DNA of 64,000 nucleotides from Pseudorhodoferax aquiterrae (GTDB taxonomy: Bacteria > Pseudomonadota > Gammaproteobacteria > Burkholderiales > Burkholderiaceae_C). Shown in pieces: positions 14,734-23,083 of this stretch. The notes under the pieces were generated by a model that was given only the letters and a program-made list of their open reading frames with translations, did not search any database and was not told the DNA's origin. The position numbers and the translations under genes are program-made. The stretch spans positions 62,001 to 126,000 of the forward strand of contig NZ_BMYK01000008.1 in the NCBI RefSeq assembly GCF_014652235.1, in the 5' to 3' direction. Each line of letters opens with the position of its first letter. Position 1 is the first letter of the stretch.

Positions 14734-16425
14734 TCAGGCACCGGCCACGTGGCGGCCGGCGATGTAGCCGAAGGTCATGGCCGGCCCCAGGTTGATGCCG
14801 CCCGAGGGATAGCAGCCGCCCAGCACGCTGGCCATGTCGGTGCCCACCGCGTACAGGCCGGCGATGGGCGCACCGCCGGCATCGAGCACACGCGCACGCG
14901 CATCGGTGCGCAGCCCGGCGAAGGTGCCGAAGCTGCCGGGCAGCACCTTCACCGCGTAGAAGGGGCCGCGCTCGATCGGCGCCACGCAGGGGTTGGGGCC
15001 TTGGTGCAGCGCATCGCCCATCTTGCGGTTGTAGGGTGTGCTGCCACGGCCGAACGCCGGGTCTTCGCCGCGCCGCGCATGCTCGTTGAACTCCCGCACC
15101 GTCTCGGCTAGCGCAGCGGGCGCGATGCCGCAGGCCCGGGCCAGCGCCTCGATGGTGGCAGCGCGCTGCAGGTAGCCGCTGCGCAGGGCCGGCCCCACGG
15201 GCAGCGGGAAGGGCCGCGCATGGCCCAGGCCGTACAGGCGCTGGAAGCGGTGGTCGCAGACCAGCCAGGAGCAGACCTCCTCGCCCGCGGGCGCCTGCGC
15301 CACCATGGCCGCCGTGTAGTCGTGGTAGCCGTCGGCCTCGTTGACGAAGCGCCGGCCGTTGGACAGCACGCCGATCACGCCGGGCTTGCCGCGGTCGATG
15401 ATGTGCGGGAAGTGGCCGACTGTGCCGTCTGCATGCGGCACGCGCGAGACCGGCGCCCAGGCGACGGGCGAAGCCAAATCGGTCTCCAGCACACCGCCGG
15501 CCCACTCGCCCAGGCGGATGCCATCGCCCGCGCAACTCGTGGGCGGCAGCGCCAGGTGCTCGCGGCCCGTGGGCGTGCGCGGAAACAGCGCCTGGCGCCG
15601 CGCCACGTCGTTCGGAAAGCCGCCGGCCGCCAGCACCACGCCGCGGCGCGCGCGGATCTCGGTCTCGCCGCCCTCCATCGCGACGACGGCGCCGCGCACT
15701 GCCCCCTCCTCCACGAGCAGCCGCTGCGCGGGGGCCGACGCGATCAGTTGCACCCGGAGGTCCTGCGCCGACTTGGCCAGCCGCCCGATCAATGCCACGC
15801 CGTTGACGAGGTGCATGGCGCGGCCGTGCAGCGCCAGATCGCGCAGGTGGCGCAGCACGCGCCCGGCCACGTAGAAGAAGGATTTGGCCGAGCGCGTCAT
15901 GCTCAGGAAGGCGCCGAGGTCGGCACCGGCCATGATGGGCATGCCCATGAACGCCGTCTCGCGCATGGTGGGCCGCAGCAGCTTGTTCAGTGCGCCGATG
16001 GCGCGCGCGTCGTAAGGCGCCGCGATGAGCTGGTGGCCGCCCGTGGCCGCACCGGGCAGCTGGCCATGGATGTCGGGAATGCCGTTGCCGTCCACGAACT
16101 GCAGCGCAGTGTGCTGCTCGAAGAAGGCCACCATGGCCGGCGCGTGGTCGAGGAAGGCGTCGATGCGCGCCGCGTCGTAGTGCGGGCCGAGTTCGCTCTG
16201 CAGATAGGTGCGCGGCTGCTGCGGGTCCTCGTGGATGCCGGCGCGCTTGGCCAGGGGATTGCCGGGCAACCACATCCAGCCGCCCGACCAGGCCGTGGCG
16301 CCACCGAACACCGGGGCCTTCTCGACCACCACGACCTGAAGGCCGTGCCAGGCGGCCGTCACGGCGGCGGAAAGGCCGGCGGCACCGGAGCCGACCACCA
16401 GCAGGTCGCAGTCGATGCGCTTCAT
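14734..16425 (-). CDS. FAD-binding oxidoreductase, fumarate reductase/ketosteroid dehydrogenase type
   Basis: This 563-residue flavoprotein has the N-terminal Rossmann motif VVGSGAAGLSAA (residues 10-21) followed by VVVVEKAPVFGGATAWSGGW. The FAD-domain C-terminal signature is GLYAVGTDMASVLGGCYPSGG. The middle domain resembles 3-ketosteroid-delta1-dehydrogenase and fumarate-reductase flavoproteins. No heme or signal region is present, so it is cytoplasmic. ATG overlaps the TIM-barrel gene stop (ATGA). The pair, with the divergent LysR, looks like a small catabolic unit. The substrate is unknown. Confidence 0.88.
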   Translation of the reverse strand: MKRIDCDLLVVGSGAAGLSAAVTAAWHGLQVVVVEKAPVFGGATAWSGGWMWLPGNPLAKRAGIHEDPQQPRTYLQSELGPHYDAARIDAFLDHAPAMVAFFEQHTALQFVDGNGIPDIHGQLPGAATGGHQLIAAPYDARAIGALNKLLRPTMRETAFMGMPIMAGADLGAFLSMTRSAKSFFYVAGRVLRHLRDLALHGRAMHLVNGVALIGRLAKSAQDLRVQLIASAPAQRLLVEEGAVRGAVVAMEGGETEIRARRGVVLAAGGFPNDVARRQALFPRTPTGREHLALPPTSCAGDGIRLGEWAGGVLETDLASPVAWAPVSRVPHADGTVGHFPHIIDRGKPGVIGVLSNGRRFVNEADGYHDYTAAMVAQAPAGEEVCSWLVCDHRFQRLYGLGHARPFPLPVGPALRSGYLQRAATIEALARACGIAPAALAETVREFNEHARRGEDPAFGRGSTPYNRKMGDALHQGPNPCVAPIERGPFYAVKVLPGSFGTFAGLRTDARARVLDAGGAPIAGLYAVGTDMASVLGGCYPSGGINLGPAMTFGYIAGRHVAGA

Positions 16426-17237
16426 TCCTCCACCTGTGCGAGCACGCGCCGCGTGGCGGCCAGGGCCCGGCGCGCGCGCTCGGTCGCATCCACGGTGCGC
16501 GCGAGCCTCTGCGTCGGCACCTCCACGCTGAGCGGGATGCCCGGCGGCACAGCGCGCAGCAAGCCCACCAGGTCCAGTTCCCCCTCGCCCGGGAACAGCC
16601 GCTCGGCGCGCGCTTCGGCCAGGATCGCGTCCATGCTGGGCGGGATCGCGGCCGGCACGTCGCAGAACTGCAGGTAGCGCAGTTGCGCGGGCGGCACCAG
16701 CGCAATGTCCTCGAGCCGGCTGCGCGAGCGGCTGAAGTGGAAGGGATCGATCAGCACGCCCGCGTTGGCGCAGCCGCTGTGCGCGACGATGCGGGCCGCC
16801 GCGGCCAGGTCCTTCGCCTCCGTCCACGGCATGAACTCCAGCACGGCACCCAGGCCGTAGCGGCCGGCCAGCGCGCAGAAGTCGGCGAAGGCGTCCATCT
16901 GGCGCGCATCGTCGGGGTCGTTGCCGGCCACCAGCAGTTCGCGCGCACCCAGCCGTGCCGCGGTCGCGACGGCGGCCTCGTGGTCGCCCACCCGCTGGCC
17001 CGGCAGCAGCCGGAAGATCTCGGCATCGAGCACCTGCACACCGGTGTCGGCCAGCACGGCCGCCACCTCGCGCACCAGCGGCGTGTCGCCCACGAGGTCG
17101 TACCGCGGCTCGGTACCCGTGGCAGGAATCAGGCGGAGGCCAACGTGGCTGTAGCCGGCATGGAAGGCGCAGCGCACCATGGCGGGCGGGGTCAGCTCGA
17201 GCACGGTGAGGGCGGCGAGCGAAAGCGGGCGGGTCAT
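16422..17237 (-). CDS. Sugar phosphate isomerase/epimerase-like TIM-barrel protein
   Basis: This 271-residue xylose-isomerase-like TIM barrel (AP-endonuclease 2 superfamily) shows strand ends with metal-ligand candidates: LEFMPW (Glu), GVLIDPFHFSRS (Asp, His), RYLQFCDVP (Asp) and LSVEVP (Glu). These are four positions expected to bind a divalent metal. It is the first gene of a leftward pair with the flavoprotein and diverges from a LysR regulator. Homologues include hydroxypyruvate isomerases and dehydroshikimate-dehydratase-like lyases. The actual reaction is not clear. Confidence 0.85.
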   Translation of the reverse strand: MTRPLSLAALTVLELTPPAMVRCAFHAGYSHVGLRLIPATGTEPRYDLVGDTPLVREVAAVLADTGVQVLDAEIFRLLPGQRVGDHEAAVATAARLGARELLVAGNDPDDARQMDAFADFCALAGRYGLGAVLEFMPWTEAKDLAAAARIVAHSGCANAGVLIDPFHFSRSRSRLEDIALVPPAQLRYLQFCDVPAAIPPSMDAILAEARAERLFPGEGELDLVGLLRAVPPGIPLSVEVPTQRLARTVDATERARRALAATRRVLAQVEE

Positions 17238-17312
17238 GCAGGTGTCTCCTCGGAAGGCGGCACTCTACTGACGACACTTCGCGCAAACAAGCCGCCGGAT
17301 GTGGTTCTATGA

Positions 17313-17327
17313 TTCACGAACCGTGAA
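17313..17327. promoter_or_regulatory. LysR-type palindrome TTCAC-N5-GTGAA
   Basis: A perfect inverted repeat TTCAC-GAACC-GTGAA fits the T-N11-A LysR box. It sits at the very start of the LysR gene, covering the preferred GTG start, and faces the divergent TIM-barrel operon. Binding here would naturally give autoregulation. Confidence 0.5.
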
Positions 17328-18267
17328 CCTCAATTTCCAGCTCGACGACCTGCGCGTGTTCTGCCTGGCCGCGCGCAAGGCCAGCTTCGCCGCCACCGCG
17401 ACCGAGCTGGGCACTTCGCCCGCCTATGTCAGCAAGCGCATCGCGCTGTTGGAGAAAGCGCTGGGCGTGGCGCTGTTCCACCGCACCGCGCGGCGCGTGA
17501 CGGTGACCGAGGACGGCGAGCGCGTCTACGCGGCGGCCCAGCAGATCTTCCAGGGCGTGGACCATCTGGGCGAGACCGTGGCCGGCGGCCGCATCGAGCC
17601 GCGCGGCACGCTGCGCGTGACGACGAGCTTTCGGCTCGGCCGGCGCCACATCGGTCCCCTGCTCTCGCAGCTCGCGCAGCGCCACCCGGCGCTGGACATC
17701 AAGCTCGATGCGGTGGACCGCCGCGTCGACCTGATCGCCGAAGACGTGGACCTGGACGTGCGCGTGGGCGCCGTCGACGAGCCGCACCTGGTGGCCCACC
17801 AGCTCGCCAGCGGCGCGCGGCTGCTCTGCGCCGCGCCCAGCTACCTCGCGCGGCGCGGCGCACCGGCCAGCGTGGCCGAGCTGAGCCGGCACGACTGCCT
17901 GGTGCTGCGCGACCGCAACCAGGCCTTCGGCGTCTGGCGCCTGGCCGGCCCCCATGGCGAGGAGAAGGTCAAGGTCACGGGCCGGCTCGCGTCCAACAAT
18001 GCCGAGATCGTGCGCGGCTGGGGCATCGACGGCCACGGCATCGTGCTGCAGGCGGACTGGGACCTGCACGAGGACCTGGCCGCCGGCCGGCTCGTGCCCG
18101 TGCTGCCCGGCACCACGCAGCCGGCCGACATCTGGGCTGCCAGCACGGTGCGGCTCAGCCACTCGGCCAAGGTGCGCGCCTGCGTGCAGTTCCTGCGCGA
18201 GGAGCTCGCGGGCGACGGACCGTATGCCTTGCGCCGCGGCGCCGCCAGCGCAGCGCAGCCTGCGTGA
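17323..18267 (+). CDS. LysR-family transcriptional regulator
   Basis: This 314-residue regulator is read from GTG 17323; ATG 17299 would add eight residues with no support. The winged helix is LDDLRVFCLAARKASFAATA, then SPAYVSKRIALLEKALGV, and the effector domain follows RGTLRVTTSFRLGRRHI. It belongs to the group with short linkers often annotated as DNA-binding transcriptional activators. It diverges from the TIM-barrel/flavoprotein pair and is followed 62 bp later by an SDR, both likely targets. Neither start has a clear Shine-Dalgarno site, hinting at leaderless or weak translation. Confidence 0.88.
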   Translation: MNLNFQLDDLRVFCLAARKASFAATATELGTSPAYVSKRIALLEKALGVALFHRTARRVTVTEDGERVYAAAQQIFQGVDHLGETVAGGRIEPRGTLRVTTSFRLGRRHIGPLLSQLAQRHPALDIKLDAVDRRVDLIAEDVDLDVRVGAVDEPHLVAHQLASGARLLCAAPSYLARRGAPASVAELSRHDCLVLRDRNQAFGVWRLAGPHGEEKVKVTGRLASNNAEIVRGWGIDGHGIVLQADWDLHEDLAAGRLVPVLPGTTQPADIWAASTVRLSHSAKVRACVQFLREELAGDGPYALRRGAASAAQPA

Positions 18268-18329
18268 CAGGCGGCTGCGCCGGCGCGGCCGATACTGGCC
18301 CGGCAACCAAAACCAGCAAAGGCACGAAC

Positions 18330-19103
18330 ATGCAAGCATCCGCACGCAAGGTCTGCGTCGTCACCGGCTCGTCCTCCGGCATCGGCGCGGCCACCGCCCG
18401 CCTCTACGCCAGCCAGGGCTGGAACGTGGCCGTCAACTATTCGCGCGATCCGGCGCCGGCAGAACAGGTCGCGCAGCAATGTCGCGATCTCGGTGCCGAG
18501 GTGCTGGTGGTCAAGGCCGATGTGTCCAGCGATGCCGACTGCCGTCGCTTCGCTGACGACGTGCGGGCGCGTTGGGGCCGGGCCGACGTGCTGGTCAACA
18601 ACGCGGGCACCACGCGCTTCGTGCCGCTCAAGGATCTGGACGGCCTGCAGGCCGAGGACTTCCAGCGCATCTACGCGGTCAACGTGGTCGGTGCCTGGCA
18701 GATGACACGGGCCTTCGTGCCGCTGCTGGAGCAGCACCCCATCAGCGCGGTCGTCAACGTGTCGTCCACCGCCTCGTTCATGGGCGCGGGCTCGTCGATC
18801 GCCTACATGGCGTCCAAGGGCGGGCTTAACGCGATGACGATCGGCCTGGCGCGTGCGCTGGGGCCGACGATCCGCGTCAACGGCATCGCGCCGGGCCTGG
18901 TGGACTCGCCCTGGCTGCGGAACGGGCTCGGCGAAACGACCTATGCCGCGTCGGTGGAGAGCTACAGGCAGCGCGCCGCGCTGGGCGAGATCATCCAGCC
19001 CGAAGACGTGGCCCAGGCGGCCTGGTGGCTCGGCGTCGGCGCGGCCAAGACCACGGGCGAGATCCTGGTGGTCGACGGCGGCATTCGCCTGACGCGGGCC
19101 TGA
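18330..19103 (+). CDS. SDR-family oxidoreductase
   Basis: This 257-residue classical short-chain dehydrogenase has cofactor-binding TGSSSGIG at about residues 13-20, NNAG in the middle, catalytic Ser in NVSSTASF and YMASK as the Tyr-x-x-x-Lys pair. The C-terminus ends LVVDGGIRLTRA as usual. An acidic residue after strand 2 is lacking and the segment NYSRDP carries Arg, which favours NADP(H). It follows the LysR gene on the same strand and may be under its control. The substrate is unknown. Confidence 0.9.
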   Translation: MQASARKVCVVTGSSSGIGAATARLYASQGWNVAVNYSRDPAPAEQVAQQCRDLGAEVLVVKADVSSDADCRRFADDVRARWGRADVLVNNAGTTRFVPLKDLDGLQAEDFQRIYAVNVVGAWQMTRAFVPLLEQHPISAVVNVSSTASFMGAGSSIAYMASKGGLNAMTIGLARALGPTIRVNGIAPGLVDSPWLRNGLGETTYAASVESYRQRAALGEIIQPEDVAQAAWWLGVGAAKTTGEILVVDGGIRLTRA

Positions 19104-19113
19104 GCCGCCCGGT

Positions 19114-20853
19114 CTAGAACGCCTCCCAGTCCGCCTCTGCCGTCGCCGTTTCCTTGGCCTTGGCCTTGGGCGGCAAGGCGCGGGCGGACGGCGGCGCCGG
19201 CGCGCGCACGGTGGCCGGCCGCTGCGGCTGACGTGCCGGCGTCGGCTTCGGCGCCGGCACCGCAGCGCGGGGCGCGGTCGCCAACTGCACCGGGGCGTTG
19301 GCCGCCACGCGGAACACCGCCACCGCGCCCGTCATGCGCGCGGCCTGGCTCTTGAGGCTGTCGGCCGCGGCGGCCATCTCCTCGACCAGGGCCGCGTTCT
19401 GCTGCGTGACCTGGTCGAGCTGCGACACGGCCTCGCCGATCTGGCCGATGCCGCTGCTCTGCTCACGGCTGGCGGCGCTGATCTCGGCGATGAGGTCGTT
19501 CACGCGCCGCACCTGGGCCACGATCTCGTCCATGGAACTGCCGGCCTCGGCAACCAGCCTGGCCCCGGTTTCCACGCGGTCGCCGCTCTGCGTGATGAGC
19601 TCCTTGATCTCCTTGGCCGCATCGGCGCTGCGCTGCGCGAGGCTGCGCACCTCGCCGGCGACCACCGCGAAGCCGCGCCCCTGCTCGCCTGCGCGCGCCG
19701 CCTCCACGGCCGCGTTGAGGGCCAGGATGTTGGTCTGGAAGGCGATGCCGTCGATCACGCCGATGATGTCCGCCACCTTGGAGGAGGACTGCGAGATGCC
19801 CTGCATGGTCTGGATGACCTCGGACACCACGCGCCCGCCGGCCTGCGCCGAGCTCGAGGCCGACTGCGCGAGCTGCGCGGCCTGCTGCGCGGTGTCGGAG
19901 TTCTGTCGGATGGTGGCGGTCAGCTGCTCCATGGAGGCGGCGGTCTGCTCCAGGCTGCTGGCCTGGGCCTCGGTGCGCGCGCTGAGGTCGGAGTTGCCGC
20001 TGGCGATCTCGGTGGAGCCCGTGGAGATCGAGTCCGAGCTGTCGCGCACCTGGTGCACGATAGTGGCCAGCTTCTCGTTCATCTCGCGCAGCGCAGCGAG
20101 CAGCACACCGGTTTCGTCCGTGCTCTGCACTTCGATGACCGAGGTCAGGTCACCCTGCGCCACGGTTTGCGCCACCTGCACCGCGCGCGCCAGCGGCCGG
20201 GTGATGGAGCGGGTGAGCAGCCAGGCCAGCACCGCGCCCAGCGCCACGGCCGCAGCCAGGATGCCAATCACTTCCAGCCGGGCCTGCGAGAAAGCGCCTT
20301 GCGACTGCGCGTACGCCGCGTCGCCGCCCTCCACCTGCAGCGCGATGGTCTTGTTCAGCGCCGCCACCAGGGCCGCATAGGCCTTGCCGCTGTCGGTCAT
20401 GTAGAGCCCCCGCGCCTCCTGGGCCGCATCGGGGCCCTTGCGCGAGGCCGCCAGGGTTCTGTCCAGCGCCGCGAAATAGGCTTGCTGCGCGCTCCTGACA
20501 GAAGCAGCCAGCGCGCGCTCGGCACCTTCGCCGATGAGCGGCTCGTAGCGCTGCCAGCTCTTGTCCATCGCCGCCTGGGCGGCCTTGATGCTGCTCTCCT
20601 GCGCCGCCATGTCGCTGGCCTGGGTGGCCGACAGGTGCGCGCCTTCGGCATCGCGGACCATGGCCAGGTCGGTGCGGTAGTCGTCCAGGGCGTCCATGGA
20701 GACCAGCCAGTTCGTGGCCATGTCCCGGGTCGCGTTGTTGACGATGCCGAGTTGGTGCAGCGCGAGCACGCCGACCAGCACCGAGAGCAGCAGCACGGCA
20801 CCGAAGCCCAGGCCCAGACGCGGGCCGATGTTCAGACGGGACAGGAACTTCAT
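19114..20853 (-). CDS. Methyl-accepting chemotaxis protein
   Basis: This 579-residue chemoreceptor has TM1 at about residues 12-34, a periplasmic four-helix-bundle domain (about 35-190), TM2 near 192-214 ([19 protein letters not shown]), HAMP, and a signalling hairpin with the tip [20 protein letters not shown]. After a Pro/Ala-rich linker it ends DWEAF, a CheR/CheB-tethering pentapeptide of the xWxxF type. The other two receptors in the window lack this ending. ATG 20853 is preceded by GGGGGTG. The ligand is unknown; no che genes are nearby. Confidence 0.93.
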   Translation of the reverse strand: MKFLSRLNIGPRLGLGFGAVLLLSVLVGVLALHQLGIVNNATRDMATNWLVSMDALDDYRTDLAMVRDAEGAHLSATQASDMAAQESSIKAAQAAMDKSWQRYEPLIGEGAERALAASVRSAQQAYFAALDRTLAASRKGPDAAQEARGLYMTDSGKAYAALVAALNKTIALQVEGGDAAYAQSQGAFSQARLEVIGILAAAVALGAVLAWLLTRSITRPLARAVQVAQTVAQGDLTSVIEVQSTDETGVLLAALREMNEKLATIVHQVRDSSDSISTGSTEIASGNSDLSARTEAQASSLEQTAASMEQLTATIRQNSDTAQQAAQLAQSASSSAQAGGRVVSEVIQTMQGISQSSSKVADIIGVIDGIAFQTNILALNAAVEAARAGEQGRGFAVVAGEVRSLAQRSADAAKEIKELITQSGDRVETGARLVAEAGSSMDEIVAQVRRVNDLIAEISAASREQSSGIGQIGEAVSQLDQVTQQNAALVEEMAAAADSLKSQAARMTGAVAVFRVAANAPVQLATAPRAAVPAPKPTPARQPQRPATVRAPAPPSARALPPKAKAKETATAEADWEAF

Positions 20854-21127
20854 GCGAACACCCCCAGGTACCGATTGGTGAACCCTCGACTGCTTCGGCG
20901 TCGGTGCACATGTGTCGCGCCTGGTGTCGCCGCGCCGGCAATTCGGGCGGATTTCTACCACACCCGGCCCACGGCAACTGCGTGCGGCCCGCACCCACAG
21001 ACAGTGCGGGTCGCCTGGCGACAGGTCTGTCAGCCAGCGACGCCGCGCACTGGCTGCGTGCGCCTACACCCGCGCTGCTCGCGGCCGCCCAGCATGGAGA
21101 CTTTCCAACCCACGAAGGATCCACACC

Positions 21128-21616
21128 ATGGCCACGACCAAGACCACCAAGGACGCCTGCGACCTGCTGGACGCCGACCACCGCGCCGTCAAGAAGCTGT
21201 TCAAGGAATACGAGGAGCTGGCCGGCTCGCGCAGCCGCACCGCCGTGGCGCGCAAGGAGGAACTCGCGCGCGAGATCTGCACGCAGCTGACCGTGCATGC
21301 GCAGATCGAGGAGGAGATCTTCTACCCGGCCCTGCGCGCCGCCATGTCGGCCACCGACCTCATCGACGAGGCCGAGGTCGAGCACCAGACGGCCAAGGAC
21401 CTCATCGCGCAGATCGAGGCCGGCGAGGACAGCCCCGAAGTGCACGACGCCAAGGTCAAGGTGCTGGGCGAGTACATCGACCACCACGTGAAGGAAGAGC
21501 GCAACGAGATCTTTCCCAAGGCCCGCAGCGCACGCAAGCTGGACCTGGTGGCCATGCGCGAGCAGCTCGAGGCGCGCAAGGCCGAACTGCTCGAAGAGCA
21601 CATGGCGGCGGCTTGA
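21128..21616 (+). CDS. Hemerythrin-domain protein
   Basis: This 162-residue four-helix hemerythrin/HHE protein shows the metal-ligand pattern: H18 in LLDADHRAVKKLFKEYE, HAQIEEEIFYP in helix 2, an AEVEHQTAKDL segment, and HHVKEERNEIFP in the last helix. ATG 21128 opens right after the leader. It resembles the second hemerythrin at 41080 in length and layout. Such proteins bind O2 or NO or protect iron chemistry. Its stop codon is the left edge of a 221-bp inverted-repeat element. Confidence 0.9.
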   Translation: MATTKTTKDACDLLDADHRAVKKLFKEYEELAGSRSRTAVARKEELAREICTQLTVHAQIEEEIFYPALRAAMSATDLIDEAEVEHQTAKDLIAQIEAGEDSPEVHDAKVKVLGEYIDHHVKEERNEIFPKARSARKLDLVAMREQLEARKAELLEEHMAAA

Positions 21617-21836
21617 GAAGCTGTGAACGAACCCCTCACGACCACGCGAGGCCCGATGACCCGTGGTGTTCAGCACCATCGCCCCGCCCAGGGCCTCGCC
21701 CTTCGGGCCGGGGCGCGCCGAGCCACATGCGGGCGTTGCAGGCCTTGCCCGGGCATGAGCCCGGGCGGCGGCCTGCGCCTACGCCTGCGGCCCGGCGCAC
21801 CCCGTCGTGGCCGCGATCGGTTCATTCACAGCTTCT
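21616..21836. repeat. 221-bp element with 18-bp terminal inverted repeats (possible MITE)
   Basis: The ends AGAAGCTGTGAACGAACC (21616-21633) and GGTTCATTCACAGCTTCT (21819-21836) are inverted repeats with one mismatch in 18. The interior is very GC-rich, has no supported gene, and contains GCCCGGGC palindromes. A TGAG tetranucleotide occurs at both outer flanks. It begins at the hemerythrin stop codon and fills most of the gap to the next gene. A long-stem structural RNA or bidirectional terminator is an alternative. Confidence 0.5.
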
Positions 21837-21862
21837 GAGGCCGCGCGCCACGGCCCGCCGGT

Positions 21863-22207
21863 TCAGGCGTGCAGCTGGTCCTTGGCCTGGTCCAGCAGGT
21901 CCACGGCCACGAGGCTGTCGTTGTGGCGCACGTGCCAGGCGGCCTCGCTGAGCTTGGACAGCTGGGGCTCCAGCGCCTTGTCGTCGCAGGCTTCGAGCAG
22001 CTGCATGGCGTGGCGGATCGCGACCAGCGCCTGGGCCCGGTGGTCGCAGTAGAGCTCGACCTGGGCCATCTGCAGGTCGTGGCGGGCCTCGCGCTCGGCG
22101 GCTTCGTGCGAAACCGCCGGCGCACTGGATTCCAGGTGGCCGTCGTAGCCACCGGCACCGACGATGGCGCCCAGCAGGACCGAGTGGGAAGCGTTGTCGT
22201 TGAACAT
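21863..22207 (-). CDS. Hypothetical helical protein
   Basis: This 114-residue protein starts at ATG 22207 after an AAGGAG site. It begins with a Gly-rich stretch (LLGAIVGAGGYDG) and continues as a helical His/Ala-rich body (HDLQMAQVELYCDHRAQALV, AMQLLEACDDKAL). No convincing signal peptide, membrane segment or known family was recognised. It shares an upstream TTGCAAC-containing motif with two other unknown genes of this region (22319 and 26400), which suggests common regulation. Confidence 0.65.
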   Translation of the reverse strand: MFNDNASHSVLLGAIVGAGGYDGHLESSAPAVSHEAAEREARHDLQMAQVELYCDHRAQALVAIRHAMQLLEACDDKALEPQLSKLSEAAWHVRHNDSLVAVDLLDQAKDQLHA

Positions 22208-22292
22208 GGTGAACTCCTTTCAGGGAAGCTTTGTTGCGATGGCTCCATGGTGCGCCGTGGGCGTTGCCGGATGGCTACGCGCAGGGCGGCGC

Positions 22293-22310
22293 AGGTTGCA
22301 TCTGCAACCT
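22293..22310. promoter_or_regulatory. Palindrome AGGTTGCATCTGCAACCT upstream of 21863 gene
   Basis: This perfect 8-2-8 palindrome lies 86 bp before the start of the 21863 gene. Related GTTGCAAAYG sequences occur about 98-117 bp before the 22319 and 26400 genes (23087-23096 and 27392-27401). Either an operator or, for the upstream gene, a terminator stem; the repetition favours an operator. Confidence 0.45.
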
Positions 22311-22318
22311 TGAAGGCA

Positions 22319-22969
22319 TCAGTGCCAGTGGCGGCCGCCCCAGCCCCAGCCGGCATCGACCTCCACACCCACGGGCGCGACCCAGGGACGCTGCACCACC
22401 ACCGGGGCCGGCGCCACGACCACGGGCGGCAGCATGGTGGTGCTGCCGTAGGCCACCGGTGCCGGCTGCACCACCGCATTGGCCGGCGTCACGCTGACGT
22501 TGAGCGGCACGTGGTCGCCCGGGTCGCTGGCCAGCCGCGTGCTGTAACGCTGGCCGTTGTAGTCGTAGACCACGTCGAAGCCGACCAGCCGGTTCTCCAC
22601 GCGCTGCTCCTGGTGGCAGGTTTGCACCGGGGTGACGACGGTGGGCGCACCGTTGGCCTCGACGTTGTTGCCGGTGATGGCCCCGGCCAGCACGCCCACG
22701 CCGGTGGCCAGCGCGCGACCGCTGCCGTGGCCGATCAGGTTGCCGGCGCCGCCCCCGACCAGTGCGCCGATCAGCGCGCCGGCACCGCTGGGTTGGGCCC
22801 GGCTGACCTGGTCCTGCTGCACGCACTGCTGCACCGGCACGGCCACCTGGCTGTACACGGCCGTCTTGGAGACCACGGTGCCGTATTCGGTGGCCATGGC
22901 GTGGCCGGCCAGCAGCGCCGCGGCCGCGGCCAGGGCCTGCATGGCCCGGCGGTTGGCGTTCTTGCGCAT
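22319..22969 (-). CDS. Glycine-zipper 2TM outer-membrane-type protein
   Basis: This 216-residue exported protein has a signal peptide of about 26 residues (ends HAMA) and a glycine-zipper 2TM segment (GAGALIGALVGGGAGNLIGH... GVGVLAGAITGN, about residues 62-101), as in the 17-kDa rickettsial antigen family. VYDYNGQRYSTRL in the C-terminal half is also typical. A Pro/Val-rich tail ends GWGWGGRHWH, a possible metal- or surface-interacting His/Trp end. Such proteins are often envelope-stress related. It lies next to the sensor kinase and shares an upstream motif with its unknown neighbours. Confidence 0.82.
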   Translation of the reverse strand: MRKNANRRAMQALAAAAALLAGHAMATEYGTVVSKTAVYSQVAVPVQQCVQQDQVSRAQPSGAGALIGALVGGGAGNLIGHGSGRALATGVGVLAGAITGNNVEANGAPTVVTPVQTCHQEQRVENRLVGFDVVYDYNGQRYSTRLASDPGDHVPLNVSVTPANAVVQPAPVAYGSTTMLPPVVVAPAPVVVQRPWVAPVGVEVDAGWGWGGRHWH

Positions 22970-23083
22970 GGTGATTCCTTTCCTCGTCCATGACGGGCCG
23001 GGTGCGCCACGCGCCAGCGGCTCCGTTGGAAGGAACTGTGCGCGCGCCGGGTTACGCAGCCATGCAGCCGGCCCACGGATCCA

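Noticed and set aside
22287-22320. Sigma-54 promoter reading of the TTGCA motifs
   Set aside because: The -24 GG with correct spacing is missing in all three upstream copies.
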